From the NCBI RefSeq assembly GCF_006438845.1, contig NZ_RCZJ01000007.1:113164-177163 (forward strand): a DNA stretch of 64,000 bases. The letters are read 5' to 3'. The notes below the pieces were generated by a model. The model saw nothing but the letters and a program-made list of their open reading frames with translations, was not told where the DNA came from and did not search any database. Positions 37,661-50,895 of the stretch are shown piece by piece; the stretch's first letter is position 1; every line of letters starts with the position of its first letter. Source of the DNA: Variovorax ginsengisoli (lineage in GTDB: Bacteria; Pseudomonadota; Gammaproteobacteria; Burkholderiales; Burkholderiaceae_C). A program made the position numbers and the translations under genes.

Positions 37661-39176
37661 GGGCGGTTCCTGTGGCATGGGCGATGAGCTCTTCTTCTGT
37701 CAGGTGTTCGGCATCGAGCGTGGTCACGAGTCGGCCCGCGCGCATCACCGCGACGCGGTGGCACAGGCCGATGAGTTCCATGAGTTCGGACGAGACGACG
37801 ATCACGGCGAGCCCTTCGCGGGCCAGTCGCTGGATGAGGAAATAGATGTCGCGCTTGGCGCCGACGTCGACGCCGCGCGTGGGCTCGTCGAGCACCACCA
37901 CCTTGGGTTGCGGCTGCAGCACTTTCGCAAGCGCCAGCTTCTGCTGGTTGCCGCCCGACAGCGACGACGCCCGCGCGTCGAGGTCACCGGTGCGGATGCC
38001 GTAGTCCTTCACCGCCTCGGCCAGCGCGGCGCGCTCGGCGGCGGGTTGGAGCCATGGCGTGGCGTAGCGCTCGAGCGCCATCAGCGTCAGGTTCTGGCGC
38101 AGGCCGAAGTGCACGTGAAGGCCTTTGCCCTTGCGGTCTTCGCTCAGGTACGAGAAGCCGTGCTTGGCGGCGTCGCGCGGGTTGCGCCAGCCCTTGCCGT
38201 TCGGCACGGTGCGCCCGAGCATCTCGACCTGGCCGCTTGCGGGGCGCAGGCCCATCAGGCCTTCGAACAGCTCGGTACGGCCGGCGCCGACCAGGCCGGC
38301 AAAGCCGAGAATTTCACCGGGTCGCACCTCGAAGCCCACGTCCTGCGCCCAGCCTGGCACGCTGAAACCGTGGACCTTCATGGCCGGCGCGACGTCGCGC
38401 ACCACGGCGTCGCGCGGCGGATAGAGGTCGGCCAGTTCGCGGCCCACCATCAGGTTGGCCATCTGCTGGCGCGTGACGTCGGCGGTGAGCGAACGGGTGA
38501 CGAAGCGGCCGTCGCGCATCACGATCACGTCGTCGGTCACGCGCTCGACCTCGTCGAGCTTGTGCGAGATGTAGACGATGGTCACGCCGTCGGCGCGCAG
38601 CTGCGCGATCAGCTTGAACAGGCGCTCGGTCTCGCCGGGCGTCAGCGTGGCGGTCGGCTCATCCATGATGAGCAGGCGCGCGCGGCGCGCCACGGCCTTG
38701 GCGATCTCGACCAGCTGCTTCTCGGCGACGATGAGTCGTCGCACTTTGGTGCGGGGATCGATCTTCAAGCCGACCTGCGCCAACGCGGCTGCGGCTTCGC
38801 GATCCATCGCCGCATCGTCGAGCAGAAGCCCTCGTTTCTTCTCGTGGCCGAGGAAGATGTTCTGCGCCACGCTGAGGTCTTCGGCGAGATTGAATTCCTG
38901 GTGGATCAGCACGATGCCCTGCGCTTCGGCATCGCGTGAACTGCCGAATGATTGCGCGGCGCCGTTGATGTGCAGCGTGCCGCTGCTGGGCTGCTCGTAA
39001 CCGGCCAGGATCTTCATCAGGGTCGACTTGCCCGCGCCGTTCTCGCCCAGCAGTCCGTAGACACGGCCAGGTGCCAGCGCAAAGCTCACGCCGTGCAGCA
39101 CCTGCACGGGGCCGAAGGCCTTCACGATGGTGTCGAATTCGACGGAGACGCTGGAGGAGATGTGATCGCCGGTCAT
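37641..39176 (-). CDS. Sugar ABC transporter ATP-binding protein (RbsA-like, two ABC domains)
   Basis: 511-residue fused ATPase of the CUT2 family. The first domain has Walker [10 protein letters not shown], signature [16 protein letters not shown] (in place of LSGGxxQ) and Walker [12 protein letters not shown]. The second has a degenerate P-loop ([13 protein letters not shown]), a clear signature [14 protein letters not shown] and Walker [17 protein letters not shown]. This asymmetry is normal for RbsA proteins. The start at 39176 overlaps the ROK gene stop by 4 bases, which supports both boundaries. Confidence 0.93.
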   Translation of the reverse strand: MTGDHISSSVSVEFDTIVKAFGPVQVLHGVSFALAPGRVYGLLGENGAGKSTLMKILAGYEQPSSGTLHINGAAQSFGSSRDAEAQGIVLIHQEFNLAEDLSVAQNIFLGHEKKRGLLLDDAAMDREAAAALAQVGLKIDPRTKVRRLIVAEKQLVEIAKAVARRARLLIMDEPTATLTPGETERLFKLIAQLRADGVTIVYISHKLDEVERVTDDVIVMRDGRFVTRSLTADVTRQQMANLMVGRELADLYPPRDAVVRDVAPAMKVHGFSVPGWAQDVGFEVRPGEILGFAGLVGAGRTELFEGLMGLRPASGQVEMLGRTVPNGKGWRNPRDAAKHGFSYLSEDRKGKGLHVHFGLRQNLTLMALERYATPWLQPAAERAALAEAVKDYGIRTGDLDARASSLSGGNQQKLALAKVLQPQPKVVVLDEPTRGVDVGAKRDIYFLIQRLAREGLAVIVVSSELMELIGLCHRVAVMRAGRLVTTLDAEHLTEEELIAHATGTAHEHTSA

Positions 39177-40375
39177 GGTGCAACGCCCCGAACCTTGAGG
39201 GTTTCCTGCATCGCCAGCACGCCGGCACCGACCAGCCCGGCCTGCGTGCCGAGCGGCGTGTACTGGATCTCCAGGTGCCGCGTCGAGAGCGCCAACGAGC
39301 GTTGGTAGACGCTCTGGCGCACCGCAGCCAGAAACAGCGGACCGATGTGTGTGATGCCACCGCCGATAAACACGTGCGATGGATTGAAGAAGTTGACGAC
39401 CGACGCCAGCATCTGGCCGAGCAGGCTGCCCGCGCGCTGGATGATGCCGTTGGCCGCGGCGTCTCCGGCGCGCCCGGCATGGCCGACGTCGAGTGCATCG
39501 AGACGGCCCTTGGTGCGCAGGCATTCCGCCAGCAGGTCGCTCTGGCCGAACTCGGCGGCCTCCACCGCCATCCGCGTGATCGCAGGGCCGGCTGCCATCA
39601 CCTCGACACAGCCGAGGTTGCCGCAGTGGCAGCGCGGGCCTTCTTGGTCAACACAGATGTGGCCCACGTCACCGGCCGAGCCGGCCGCGCCGCGGTAGAC
39701 CTCGCCGTGGCAGACGATGCCGCAGCCGATGCCGGTGCCGACCTTGATCACGAGAAAGTTCGACAGCGTGCGCTTCAAACGCCAGAGCTCACCCAGCGCC
39801 ATGAGGTTGACGTCGTTGTCGACGAAGACCGGCGCGGCGTAGTCCTCGCGCAATGCGTCGCGGATGGAGAAGCCGTCCCACGCCGGCATGAGCGGCGGAT
39901 TGACCAGCTGGCCGCTCTCGAAGTTGACCGGGCCTGGCACCCCGATGCCGATGCCCATCACCCGCTTCGCGTCGGCGCCAGCGCGTGCCAGCAGTTCACG
40001 CATCAGGACGCGCACGCGGGCCAGGACGATGCCAGGGCCCTGGCGCACATCGGCCGCTTCGGAATGCTGCGCCAAGGGGAGCAGGTCGGGGCCGAGCACG
40101 GCGATGTCGAGGCTGGTCGCGCCAATGTCGATACCCACGAGCACGCCCAGCGCGCCGCTGATTTGCAGGTTTTCCGCGCGTCGCCCACCGGAGGAACGCT
40201 GGAGGCCTGCTTCGGCGAGCAACCCTTGATCGACCAGCCCGGCGATGATCGCGTTGGCTTTGCTCTTGGAAAAACCCAGCTGCTCAGCCATGCGATGACG
40301 CGAGCCGCCCGCAGACCAGAATGTGGTCTCGAGCAATTGCATTTCGTCGGCAGTGAGGCCGCGCCAGCGTTCCAA
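39173..40375 (-). CDS. ROK family transcriptional regulator (NagC/XylR-like)
   Basis: 400-residue regulator with an N-terminal winged helix-turn-helix (HRMAEQLGFSKSKANAIIAGL) and a C-terminal ROK sugar-kinase-like domain. The ROK ATP/sugar region is GVLVGIDIGATSLDIAVLG; the glucose-site loop PVFVDNDVNLMALGE and the zinc-binding signature CHCGNLGCVEVMAAG are complete. It heads the operon and probably represses it until the cognate sugar or cyclitol binds; the effector is inferred to be the ligand of the importer. A promoter-like pair stands about 50-80 bases upstream. Confidence 0.9.
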   Translation of the reverse strand: MERWRGLTADEMQLLETTFWSAGGSRHRMAEQLGFSKSKANAIIAGLVDQGLLAEAGLQRSSGGRRAENLQISGALGVLVGIDIGATSLDIAVLGPDLLPLAQHSEAADVRQGPGIVLARVRVLMRELLARAGADAKRVMGIGIGVPGPVNFESGQLVNPPLMPAWDGFSIRDALREDYAAPVFVDNDVNLMALGELWRLKRTLSNFLVIKVGTGIGCGIVCHGEVYRGAAGSAGDVGHICVDQEGPRCHCGNLGCVEVMAAGPAITRMAVEAAEFGQSDLLAECLRTKGRLDALDVGHAGRAGDAAANGIIQRAGSLLGQMLASVVNFFNPSHVFIGGGITHIGPLFLAAVRQSVYQRSLALSTRHLEIQYTPLGTQAGLVGAGVLAMQETLKVRGVAP

Positions 40376-40427
40376 GTTGTTGTCTCCGTCGCACGACCGT
40401 CAGCATCGTTTGGCTGGCGGAAGCCGA

Positions 40428-40456
40428 ATACTAGAGAAGCCTCTTCAGCCGGACAA
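40428..40456 (-). promoter_or_regulatory. Promoter of the ROK-sugar transporter operon
   Basis: On the minus strand, TTGTCC (40451-40456) and TAGTAT (40428-40433) are separated by exactly 17 bases. Each matches the sigma-70 consensus at four of six positions. Transcription would begin near 40420, giving a leader of about 45 bases before the ROK start. This is a prediction from sequence only. Confidence 0.5.
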
Positions 40457-40518
40457 GGGTTAACTTCGACCATTTTCCGGCCGAATGACAAGCACAAGCA
40501 CGTTTGTGCGCAACACAG

Positions 40519-40548
40519 CAAAAAGCCGCCCGAGGGCGGCTTCTTCTT
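40519..40548 (-). terminator. Rho-independent terminator of the atp operon
   Basis: On the minus strand the sequence reads AAGCCGCC-CTCG-GGCGGCTT followed by TTTG, an 8-bp GC-rich stem with a tetraloop and a short T-run. It lies 35-65 bases after the atpC stop and closes the ATP synthase operon. A T-rich tract (TTCTTCTT) on the opposite side means it may also stop plus-strand transcripts. Confidence 0.8.
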
Positions 40549-40583
40549 GGCGTGAAGGACCGGGACACCGGTCGACAAGCCTC

Positions 40584-41003
40584 TTACTTCTTCTGGCGGT
40601 ACTTTCGCAGCGCGGCGATCTGCGCGGCCATGACCGCCAGCTCGGACTGCGCCATCGCGATGTCGATGTCGCTCTTGGCGTTCTTCAGCGCTTCCTCGGC
40701 CGCGGCCTTGGCCTGGTTCGCCTTTTCGTCGTCGAGGTCCTTGCCGCGGATGGCGGTGTCGGACAGCACGGTAACGCTGTCGGGCTGCACTTCGAGGATG
40801 CCGCCGGCCACGAAGACGAACTCTTCGCCGCCATCGGCCATCTCGATGCGCACCGCACCCGGGCGAATGCGCGTGATCAGCGGGGTGTGGCGCGGAAAGA
40901 TGCCGAGCTCGCCGGCTTCACCGGGCAGCGCGACGAATCTGGCTTCGCCCGAGAAGATCGACTCTTCCGCGCTGACCACGTCGACGTGAATGGTGTTTGC
41001 CAT
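40584..41003 (-). CDS. atpC: F1Fo ATP synthase epsilon subunit
   Basis: 139-residue epsilon subunit, part of the central rotor stalk. The N-terminal beta-sandwich shows [27 protein letters not shown], a diagnostic segment, and [22 protein letters not shown] closes the domain. The C-terminal helical hairpin, which can inhibit ATP hydrolysis, ends in [11 protein letters not shown]. It is the last gene of the ATP synthase operon; a 129-base gap containing a hairpin element separates it from atpD. Confidence 0.97.
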   Translation of the reverse strand: MANTIHVDVVSAEESIFSGEARFVALPGEAGELGIFPRHTPLITRIRPGAVRIEMADGGEEFVFVAGGILEVQPDSVTVLSDTAIRGKDLDDEKANQAKAAAEEALKNAKSDIDIAMAQSELAVMAAQIAALRKYRQKK

Positions 41004-41049
41004 GTTTTTTCCTTTGCCGTTCTAGGAGAACTTCGGAAAGCAAGCAGTC

Positions 41050-41122
41050 GGCCGTCTGGTGAGGCGCCGCGCACAGCCGTACAGCAAGTACGGCGAGCAC
41101 GGCAACGAAGCCAGGCGGTCGA
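41050..41122 (-). repeat. Structured intercistronic element between atpD and atpC
   Basis: The atpD-atpC gap contains a perfect 7-bp stem GCCGTAC-TTGCT-GTACGGC (41076-41094, minus strand) flanked by GC-rich palindromic sequence such as GCGCGGCGCCTC. The element begins about 10 bases after the atpD stop. It is a different sequence from the three double-hairpin repeats in this window, but its position is alike. No second copy was seen here. Confidence 0.5.
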
Positions 41123-41132
41123 ATGCGCCGCT

Positions 41133-42560
<1,428 letters not shown>

Positions 42561-42594
42561 TTAATTTTTGAATCTGGTTGACGTCGAGACTGGC

Positions 42595-43470
42595 TCAGAC
42601 GCCGGCGGCCGCCGCAGCGCCCGACACGATTTCCGACAGCTCTTTGGTGATGCCGGCCTGGCGGGTCTTGTTGTAGACCAGCTTGAGTTCGGCGATCACG
42701 TTGCCCGCGTTGTCGGTGGCGGCCTTCATGGCCACCATGCGCGCCGAGTGCTCGGACGCCATGTTCTCGGCCACCGCCTGGTAGGCCAGCGACTCCACAT
42801 AGCGCACCAGAAGTTCGTCGATCACGCTTTCGGCGTTCGGCTCGTAGATGTAATCCCACGAATGCTGACCCGGCTCGACCTTCAACGACTCGGCGGCCAG
42901 CGGCAGCAGTTGCTCCACCGTCGGCTCTTGCTTGATCGTGTTGATGAACTTCGTATAGCAGAGGTACACGGCCGAGAGCTTGCCTTCGGCATACGCGTCG
43001 AGCAGCGTCTTGACCGGGCCGATCAGCTTGTCGAGGTGCGGCGTGTCACCCAGTTGGGTGACATGCGCGACGACGCGAGCACCGATGCGGTTGAGAAAAC
43101 CCAGCCCACGTCCGCCGATCGCCACCGTCTCGATGGCCTGGCCGGCGGCCTGCGCTTCGCGCAGACGCACCGTGACCGCGCGCAACAGGTTGGTGTTCAA
43201 ACCGCCGCACAGGCCCTTGTCGCTGGTCACCACGATGAAGCCGATCGCCTTCGCGTCGTTCGTCTTCATGAACGGATGGACGTACTCGGGGTTTGCTTGC
43301 CCCAGGTTCGCCGCGATGGTGCGGATCTTCTCGCTGTACGGGCGCGCGGCGCGCATGCGCTCCTGCGCCTTGCGCATCTTGGACACCGAGACCATTTCCA
43401 TGGCCTTGGTGATCTTCTTGGTGTTCTCCACCGATTTGATCTTGCCGCGGATTTCCTTGCCGGCTGCCAT
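42595..43470 (-). CDS. atpG: F1Fo ATP synthase gamma subunit
   Basis: 291-residue rotor shaft subunit. It starts [36 protein letters not shown], the highly conserved N-terminal coiled-coil (quoted in short: [17 protein letters not shown]), and ends with the conserved C-terminal helix [38 protein letters not shown] is the Rossmann-like core. The gene is normal in length and sits between atpA and atpD in the standard order. Confidence 0.97.
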   Translation of the reverse strand: MAAGKEIRGKIKSVENTKKITKAMEMVSVSKMRKAQERMRAARPYSEKIRTIAANLGQANPEYVHPFMKTNDAKAIGFIVVTSDKGLCGGLNTNLLRAVTVRLREAQAAGQAIETVAIGGRGLGFLNRIGARVVAHVTQLGDTPHLDKLIGPVKTLLDAYAEGKLSAVYLCYTKFINTIKQEPTVEQLLPLAAESLKVEPGQHSWDYIYEPNAESVIDELLVRYVESLAYQAVAENMASEHSARMVAMKAATDNAGNVIAELKLVYNKTRQAGITKELSEIVSGAAAAAGV

Positions 43471-43502
43471 AGATGCTCCTTAAGCCTTGCTGTCGATCGC
43501 CA

Positions 43503-45056
<1,554 letters not shown>

Positions 45057-45101
45057 GACTCTTTCCTTCTTTCAATAAATGGGGCCAACCGCCTCGCCGC
45101 A

Positions 45102-45632
45102 TCAAGCGGTGAGCGCTGCTTTCATTTGCTCGAGACGTGCCTTGACGGACGTGTCGAGGACTTCATCGCCCACCACGGCGCGGATGCCGCCGATCAGCGA
45201 CGGATCCAGTTCGACCCGCGTGTTCAGCTTCCGACCGAAGCGGCGTTCCAGCGACTCGGAAACGGTCCTGAGACCGGCCTCGTCGATGGGAAAAGCGCTG
45301 TAGACCACGGCATCCGAAGCACCGCTCTGCGCGTTCTTCAGAAGACGGAACTGGGCAGCGACCTCGGGCAATGCGGCGATCCGACCGTTGTCGATCACCG
45401 TGCGCAGGAAGTTCTTGCCGTTCTCCGGCAGGCCCTGCGACACGAAACCTGACACGAGGTCGAACACCTGCTCCGGGGCGACCTTCGGGTCGGCAGCGAA
45501 CTGCAGCAGCTGCGGATTGCCGGCGACGGCGGAAAGCTGGTCGATCCAGCCGGCCGTGCCTTCGAGGTCGCTCGCCGAAGCCTTGAACAGCGCTTCGGCG
45601 TACGGACGGGCGATGGTGGCGAGTTCGGCCAT
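45102..45632 (-). CDS. atpH: F1Fo ATP synthase delta subunit
   Basis: 176-residue peripheral-stalk subunit that ties F1 to the b subunits. It begins [15 protein letters not shown], the usual N-terminus, and its C-terminal domain contains [36 protein letters not shown] (short form: [16 protein letters not shown]), which is diagnostic. The stop of atpF lies 7 bases upstream, so the order atpF-atpH-atpA is preserved. Confidence 0.96.
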   Translation of the reverse strand: MAELATIARPYAEALFKASASDLEGTAGWIDQLSAVAGNPQLLQFAADPKVAPEQVFDLVSGFVSQGLPENGKNFLRTVIDNGRIAALPEVAAQFRLLKNAQSGASDAVVYSAFPIDEAGLRTVSESLERRFGRKLNTRVELDPSLIGGIRAVVGDEVLDTSVKARLEQMKAALTA

Positions 45633-45639
45633 GTCGTCC

Positions 45640-46110
45640 TCAGAGCTCGGTCTTCAGGCGGTCGAGCAGGTCGGCATGGACGCCGGCATTGACTTCCTTG
45701 CGGAGAATCTGCTCGGCGCCCTTGACGGCCAGCGCGGCGACTTGCTCGCGCAGCGCCTCACGGGCACGCACCGACTGCTGCTCGGCTTCGGCCTGCGCGG
45801 CGACCACGATCTTGTTGGCCTCCACGGTGGCACGGCCCTTGGCTTCTTCGACGATCTGCTGGGCGCGGCGCTCGGCGTCGGCCAACAGGTTGGTCGTCTC
45901 GTTGCGGGACTTCACCAGTTCCTGCTCGACGCGCTGGTTGGCCGAAGCGAGTTCCGCCTTGGCCTTCTCGGCGGCCGCCAGGCCCGCGGCGATCTTTTGT
46001 GCGCGTTCATCCAGCGCCTTCGCGATGGGCGGCCACACGAACTTCATCGTGAACAGCACCAGCAGCAGGAAGACGATGGCCTGAACGAACAGGGTCGCGT
46101 TGATACTCAC
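45640..46110 (-). CDS. atpF: F1Fo ATP synthase subunit b
   Basis: 156-residue peripheral-stalk subunit. One N-terminal membrane helix ([21 protein letters not shown]) is followed by a long charged helix rich in Ala, Glu, Lys and Arg (for example [19 protein letters not shown]), the expected dimeric coiled coil. The conserved [11 protein letters not shown] segment links the two. Normal length, between atpE and atpH. Confidence 0.96.
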   Translation of the reverse strand: MSINATLFVQAIVFLLLVLFTMKFVWPPIAKALDERAQKIAAGLAAAEKAKAELASANQRVEQELVKSRNETTNLLADAERRAQQIVEEAKGRATVEANKIVVAAQAEAEQQSVRAREALREQVAALAVKGAEQILRKEVNAGVHADLLDRLKTEL

Positions 46111-46143
46111 GGCAACACCTTTCTAGAGTGGCGTTGAACGGAC

Positions 46144-46422
<279 letters not shown>

Positions 46423-46477
46423 TTAGATTACAGATAGAAAGCGAAGAGAAAAACGAAAGCGGGAACGTTGACCAGGC

Positions 46478-47855
<1,378 letters not shown>

Positions 47856-47893
47856 GGTTGTGTGCACTGCCGGTTGCCGAAGGCCTGCCGAAA

Positions 47894-47922
47894 TTTACAA
47901 AGCCATTGATTATAAGTAAAAA
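47894..47922. promoter_or_regulatory. Divergent promoter region between atpI and the DUF493 gene
   Basis: For the atp operon (minus strand) a perfect TATAAT -10 is at 47909-47914, but no good -35 was found. For the plus strand, TTTACA (47894-47899) and TAAAAA (47917-47922), 17 bases apart, form a plausible promoter for the DUF493 gene. The two elements overlap, so divergent transcription could be mutually exclusive or shared by one regulator. Confidence 0.5.
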
Positions 47923-47992
47923 CCCCTTGCATTCCGCATGACCAAGCAGGTCAACAGGGAACTTCAACCGCTTGACACCCTCATCGACGCAC

Positions 47993-48295
47993 ATGACGAC
48001 TTCTGCTCCGACCCCCGACACCCCGACCGATGCCCGCAAGGATTCGCTGATTGAGTACCCCTCTCAGTTCCCCATCAAGGTGATGGGTCCGAAGGTCGAC
48101 GGCTTCGTGCATGAAGTGACACTGATCGCCGAGCGGTTCGATCCGCAGTTCGACGCCAGCACGATCGAGCTGCGCACCAGCAAGGAAGGCAACTACCTGG
48201 GCGTGACCGTCACGATCACGGCCACCAGCCGAGAACAGCTCGACGACCTGTACCGCACCCTGTCGTCGCACCCGATGGTGAAGGTCGTGCTTTGA
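47993..48295 (+). CDS. DUF493 (YbeD-like) family protein
   Basis: 100-residue protein of the DUF493 family (E. coli YbeD), an ACT-like fold of unclear biochemical role. The motif [17 protein letters not shown] is diagnostic, and the C-terminal [14 protein letters not shown] is typical. The family is linked to lipoate metabolism because the gene commonly sits beside lipB, as here: lipB begins at or near its stop codon. A weak promoter is predicted upstream. Start at 47993 is the first ATG; a TTG seven codons upstream is less likely. Confidence 0.88.
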   Translation: MTTSAPTPDTPTDARKDSLIEYPSQFPIKVMGPKVDGFVHEVTLIAERFDPQFDASTIELRTSKEGNYLGVTVTITATSREQLDDLYRTLSSHPMVKVVL

Positions 48296-48984
48296 CCCTG
48301 GCCATGCAGCCCCGGTTGGTGCCGACGCTGCTCGGCCACGTTGCGTACCCGGAGACCTACGATGCGATGCGCCGCTTCGCTGCCGAGCGCGACGCCAACA
48401 CGCCCGACGCACTCTGGGTCTGCGAGCACGCGTCGGTCTTCACGCAGGGTCTGGCCGGCAAGGCCGGCCACGTACTGAACTCCGGGTCGATCCCGGTCAT
48501 TCAGACCGATCGCGGCGGCCAAGTGACTTACCACGGCCCGGGGCAGGTGGTGGCGTACCCGTTGCTCGACCTGCGTCGCGCCGGCTACTTCGTGAAGGAG
48601 TACGTCTACCGCATCGAGGAATCGGTCATTCGCACGCTGGCGCACTTCGAAGTCACCGGCCACCGCGTGGCCGGGTCACCCGGCATCTACGTGCGGCTGG
48701 ACGATCCGTTTTCGCACGCGGCGTTGACCGGCCCGTTCCCGGAGAGCGATCCATTCCGCGGCCTCGGAAAGATCGCCGCGCTCGGCATCAAGGTGGCGCG
48801 CCACGGCACGTACCACGGCGTGTCCTTCAATGTCGCGATGGACCTTGAACCCTTCTCCCGCATCAACCCTTGCGGCTACGCGGGGCTGAAAACGGTCGAC
48901 CTTTCTACAATCGGCGTCCACACCACATGGGAAGAAGCCGCGCACGTGCTGAGCCAGAAGCTCGCCACCTACCTGGCGCCTTGA
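48292..48984 (+). CDS. lipB: Octanoyl-(acyl carrier protein)-protein N-octanoyltransferase
   Basis: 230-residue LipB. It transfers octanoate from acyl carrier protein to the lipoyl domains of 2-oxoacid dehydrogenases and the glycine cleavage system; LipA then inserts sulfur. Motifs are [23 protein letters not shown] (short: [16 protein letters not shown]), the catalytic-lysine segment [21 protein letters not shown] and the cysteine in [10 protein letters not shown]. The TTG at 48292 overlaps the DUF493 stop and has AAGG upstream; ATG 48304 would remove only four residues. The lipA gene starts 8 bases after its stop. Confidence 0.94.
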   Translation: MTLAMQPRLVPTLLGHVAYPETYDAMRRFAAERDANTPDALWVCEHASVFTQGLAGKAGHVLNSGSIPVIQTDRGGQVTYHGPGQVVAYPLLDLRRAGYFVKEYVYRIEESVIRTLAHFEVTGHRVAGSPGIYVRLDDPFSHAALTGPFPESDPFRGLGKIAALGIKVARHGTYHGVSFNVAMDLEPFSRINPCGYAGLKTVDLSTIGVHTTWEEAAHVLSQKLATYLAP

Positions 48985-48992
48985 GAGCCCTT

Positions 48993-49973
48993 ATGAGCAC
49001 CACCGAAGTCGTCCGCGAGGCGCAGAGCGCCGAAAACTACAACCCCCTGGCCAAGCAGAAGGCCGGCGCGAAGCTGTCGCGCATTCCGGTGAAGGTAGTC
49101 CAGGGCGACGTGCTCAAGAAACCGGAGTGGATCCGCGTGAAGGCCGGCTCGCCGACCACGCGCTTCTACGAGATCAAGCAGATCCTGCGCGAGAACAACC
49201 TGCACACGGTGTGCGAGGAAGCGTCCTGCCCGAACATCGGCGAATGCTTCGGCAAGGGCACGGCCACCTTCATGATCATGGGCGACAAGTGCACCCGCCG
49301 CTGCCCGTTCTGCGACGTGGGTCACGGCCGGCCCGACCCGCTCGACAAGGACGAGCCGCTGAACCTGGCGCGCACCATCGCCAAGCTGCGCCTGAAGTAC
49401 GTGGTGATCACCAGCGTCGACCGCGACGACCTGCGCGACGGCGGCAGCGGTCACTTCGTCGAGTGCATCAAGAACATCCGCGAGCTCTCGCCGACGACGC
49501 AGATCGAGATCCTGGTGCCTGACTTCCGCGGCCGCGACGACCGTGCGCTGGAGATTCTCAAGGCCGCGCCACCCGACGTGATGAATCACAACCTGGAAAC
49601 CGCGCCGCGTCTCTACAAGGAAGCACGCCCGGGCAGCGACTATCAGTTCAGCCTGAACCTGCTCAAGAAGTTCAAGGCGCTGCATCCGAACGTGCCGACC
49701 AAGAGCGGCATCATGGTCGGCCTCGGCGAGACCGACGAAGAGATCCTGCAGGTCATGCGCGACATGCGCGCGCACGACATCGACATGCTGACCATCGGCC
49801 AGTACCTGTCACCGTCGAACTCGCACTTGCCGGTGCGCCGCTACGTGCACCCCGACACCTTCAAGATGTTCGAGGAAGAGGCCTACAAGATGGGCTTCAG
49901 CCATGCCGCCGTCGGTGCGATGGTGCGCTCGAGCTATCACGCCGACGAACAGGCGCACGCCGCCGGCGTCTGA
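48993..49973 (+). CDS. lipA: Lipoyl synthase
   Basis: 326-residue radical SAM enzyme that adds two sulfur atoms to protein-bound octanoate. The auxiliary cluster motif is [12 protein letters not shown] and the radical SAM motif is [13 protein letters not shown]. The C-terminal segment contains [10 protein letters not shown], with the serine that binds the auxiliary cluster. It starts 8 bases after lipB, so DUF493-lipB-lipA form one unit, a conserved order in proteobacteria. ATG at 48993 gives [12 protein letters not shown]. Confidence 0.97.
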   Translation: MSTTEVVREAQSAENYNPLAKQKAGAKLSRIPVKVVQGDVLKKPEWIRVKAGSPTTRFYEIKQILRENNLHTVCEEASCPNIGECFGKGTATFMIMGDKCTRRCPFCDVGHGRPDPLDKDEPLNLARTIAKLRLKYVVITSVDRDDLRDGGSGHFVECIKNIRELSPTTQIEILVPDFRGRDDRALEILKAAPPDVMNHNLETAPRLYKEARPGSDYQFSLNLLKKFKALHPNVPTKSGIMVGLGETDEEILQVMRDMRAHDIDMLTIGQYLSPSNSHLPVRRYVHPDTFKMFEEEAYKMGFSHAAVGAMVRSSYHADEQAHAAGV

Positions 49974-50018
49974 TCTCTGCGGTTTGGGGCGGGCGCTGCC
50001 CCGCTATGCTCGCCGCCC

Positions 50019-50870
50019 ATGTCTTCCGCCACTGTGCTGGCCCTCGGCGCAATTGCGTTCTGGGCCACTCTCGCCTCGCTGGGCACGTTGCTCGCCCACG
50101 TCCCCCCGTTCCTGCTCACCGGTCTCGCGCTGACGATCGGCAGCGTGCTGGGCCTCCCCTCGCTGCTGCGCGACCGCCGCGCCTGGTCGGTGCCGCCGCG
50201 CACCCTTGCGCTCGGCATCTACGGGCTCTTCGGCTTCCACTTTCTGCTGTTCATCGCGCTGCGGAACGCACCGCCGGTCGAGGCGAATCTGGTGAACTAC
50301 CTCTGGCCGCTCTTCATGGTGGTGCTGGCGCCGGTGCTGCTGAAAGGCGTGACGCTGCGGCCGCTGCATGTCGTCGCCGCCCTGCTTGGCTTCACGGGCG
50401 CGGCCATCGCCATCCTCGGTGCGCGCAGCGGCGGCGTATCGATGGGCGCCAACCCGGCCTACTGGGGGTTCTTGCCGGCCTTGGGCTCGGCCTTCATCTG
50501 GGCCAGCTACTCGCTGTGGACGCAGCGCGTGCCGCCCTTCTCCACCGCCGCCGTCGGCCTGTTCGGGCTGGTGTCGGGCTTGCTGGCACTGGCTTGCCAT
50601 GCGTTGCTGGAGCCCTCGGTCGCCCTGAGTGGTCGTGACTGGTTGCTGATCGGGCTGTGCGGACTCGGCCCGCTCGGTGCCGCGTTTTACCTGTGGGACA
50701 TGGCCCTGAAGCGCGGCGATGCGCGGCAGATCGGCATCCTGAGCTACCTCACGCCACTGGCTTCGACCGCCCTGCTGCTCATGCTGACCGGTCGACCGCT
50801 GTCATGGACGATCGCGCTGGCGGCGCTGATGATCATCTCGGCGGCGGTGATCGGTACGCGCGCCCGCTGA
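50019..50870 (+). CDS. EamA/DMT-superfamily transporter (YddG-like)
   Basis: 283-residue membrane protein with about ten helices and two EamA repeats. It opens AIAFWATLASLGTLLAHVPPF and includes PPVEANLVNYLWPLFMVVLAP, a segment characteristic of the YddG aromatic amino acid exporter group, and the C-terminal QIGILSYLTPLASTALLLM. Export of amino acids or related metabolites is probable but not proven. It follows lipA by 45 bases and converges on ptsI. Confidence 0.9.
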   Translation: MSSATVLALGAIAFWATLASLGTLLAHVPPFLLTGLALTIGSVLGLPSLLRDRRAWSVPPRTLALGIYGLFGFHFLLFIALRNAPPVEANLVNYLWPLFMVVLAPVLLKGVTLRPLHVVAALLGFTGAAIAILGARSGGVSMGANPAYWGFLPALGSAFIWASYSLWTQRVPPFSTAAVGLFGLVSGLLALACHALLEPSVALSGRDWLLIGLCGLGPLGAAFYLWDMALKRGDARQIGILSYLTPLASTALLLMLTGRPLSWTIALAALMIISAAVIGTRAR

Positions 50871-50895
50871 CCCGTCCAGCGTGTTCGGTCGGCGT

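Noticed and set aside
35618..37687. Long plus-strand open frame of about 690 codons opposite the sugar transporter genes
   Set aside because: It is antisense to the receptor and permease genes, is His/Asp/Arg-rich and low in complexity, and has no domain signature.
40519..40548. Hairpin considered as another copy of the intercistronic repeat
   Set aside because: It has a single GC stem followed by a T-run and lies at the end of an operon, so it is an ordinary terminator.
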